A stretch of DNA of 41,734 bases, taken from Bacteroidales bacterium. GTDB taxonomy: Bacteria; Bacteroidota; Bacteroidia; Bacteroidales; Muribaculaceae. The stretch is taken from contig CAAGJW010000029.1 in NCBI GenBank assembly GCA_900770215.1, positions 1-41,734 on the forward strand. Reading direction: 5' to 3'. The notes under the pieces were generated by a model, which worked only from the letters and a program-made list of their open reading frames with translations, did not search any database and was not told the origin of the DNA. The position numbers were made by a program, and so were the translations under genes. Below, piece after piece: positions 41,715 through 41,734 of the stretch. The stretch's first letter is position 1. Each line of letters opens with the position of its first letter.

Positions 41715-41734
41715 CTTGTAGTAGTATGGGAGCA

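Overview
The window is a chromosomal segment of a Bacteroidota, most likely a Bacteroidales gut commensal of the Bacteroidaceae/Muribaculaceae type. The evidence is: many promoters of the Bacteroidota form (TTTG or TTG, 19-21 bases, then TAnnTTTG); few Shine-Dalgarno sequences; the RprX/RprY two-component pair; an EF-G paralogue of the Bacteroides EF-G2 type; the GGGtGRT protein next to a NifU-like scaffold; S16 with a long Ala/Glu/Lys tail; and a six-domain S1. Genus cannot be fixed from the sequence alone.

Left edge (1-2255): the tail of a prophage or prophage remnant. It holds the 3' part of a Mu gpF-like head morphogenesis gene fused to a nuclease-like C-terminal domain, an oppositely oriented candidate small RNA overlapping its 3' end, an M15 endolysin and a two-membrane-segment protein. 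Then come host genes: a secreted prolyl oligopeptidase and glutamate dehydrogenase (both minus), and divergently serC-serA for serine synthesis (the SerA carries Lys where the usual catalytic His sits).

Centre (8.6-20.6 kb): a surface polysaccharide cluster on the plus strand. It has one good promoter, a ~290-base leader, Ugd (UDP-glucuronate supply), an EpsG-type polymerase, five glycosyltransferases (two of them frameshifted), a hexapeptide acetyltransferase, a 65-base tandem repeat block, and a PglC-PglD-PglE-like set that would make and load a bacillosamine-type first sugar. No dehydratase (PglF) and no flippase (Wzx) is visible, so the pathway must be completed elsewhere.

Right half: a minus-strand block with GGGtGRT + NifU-like scaffold, two small lipoproteins, a 97-residue unknown protein, tRNA-Gly(CCC), rpsA, an AddB-like nuclease, holB (delta' subunit, predicted leaderless) and an EF-G2-type factor lacking the catalytic His. 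A plus-strand block follows: hemW, rprX-rprY, plsC, an unknown 223-residue protein, tRNA-Gln(CUG), rpsP and a maeB-type malic enzyme.

Points most worth a second look: the small RNA facing the phage nuclease fusion, the tandem repeat inside the polysaccharide cluster, the three single-base frameshifts in glycosyltransferases, the GTPase-impaired EF-G2, and the GGGtGRT/scaffold pair of unknown role.
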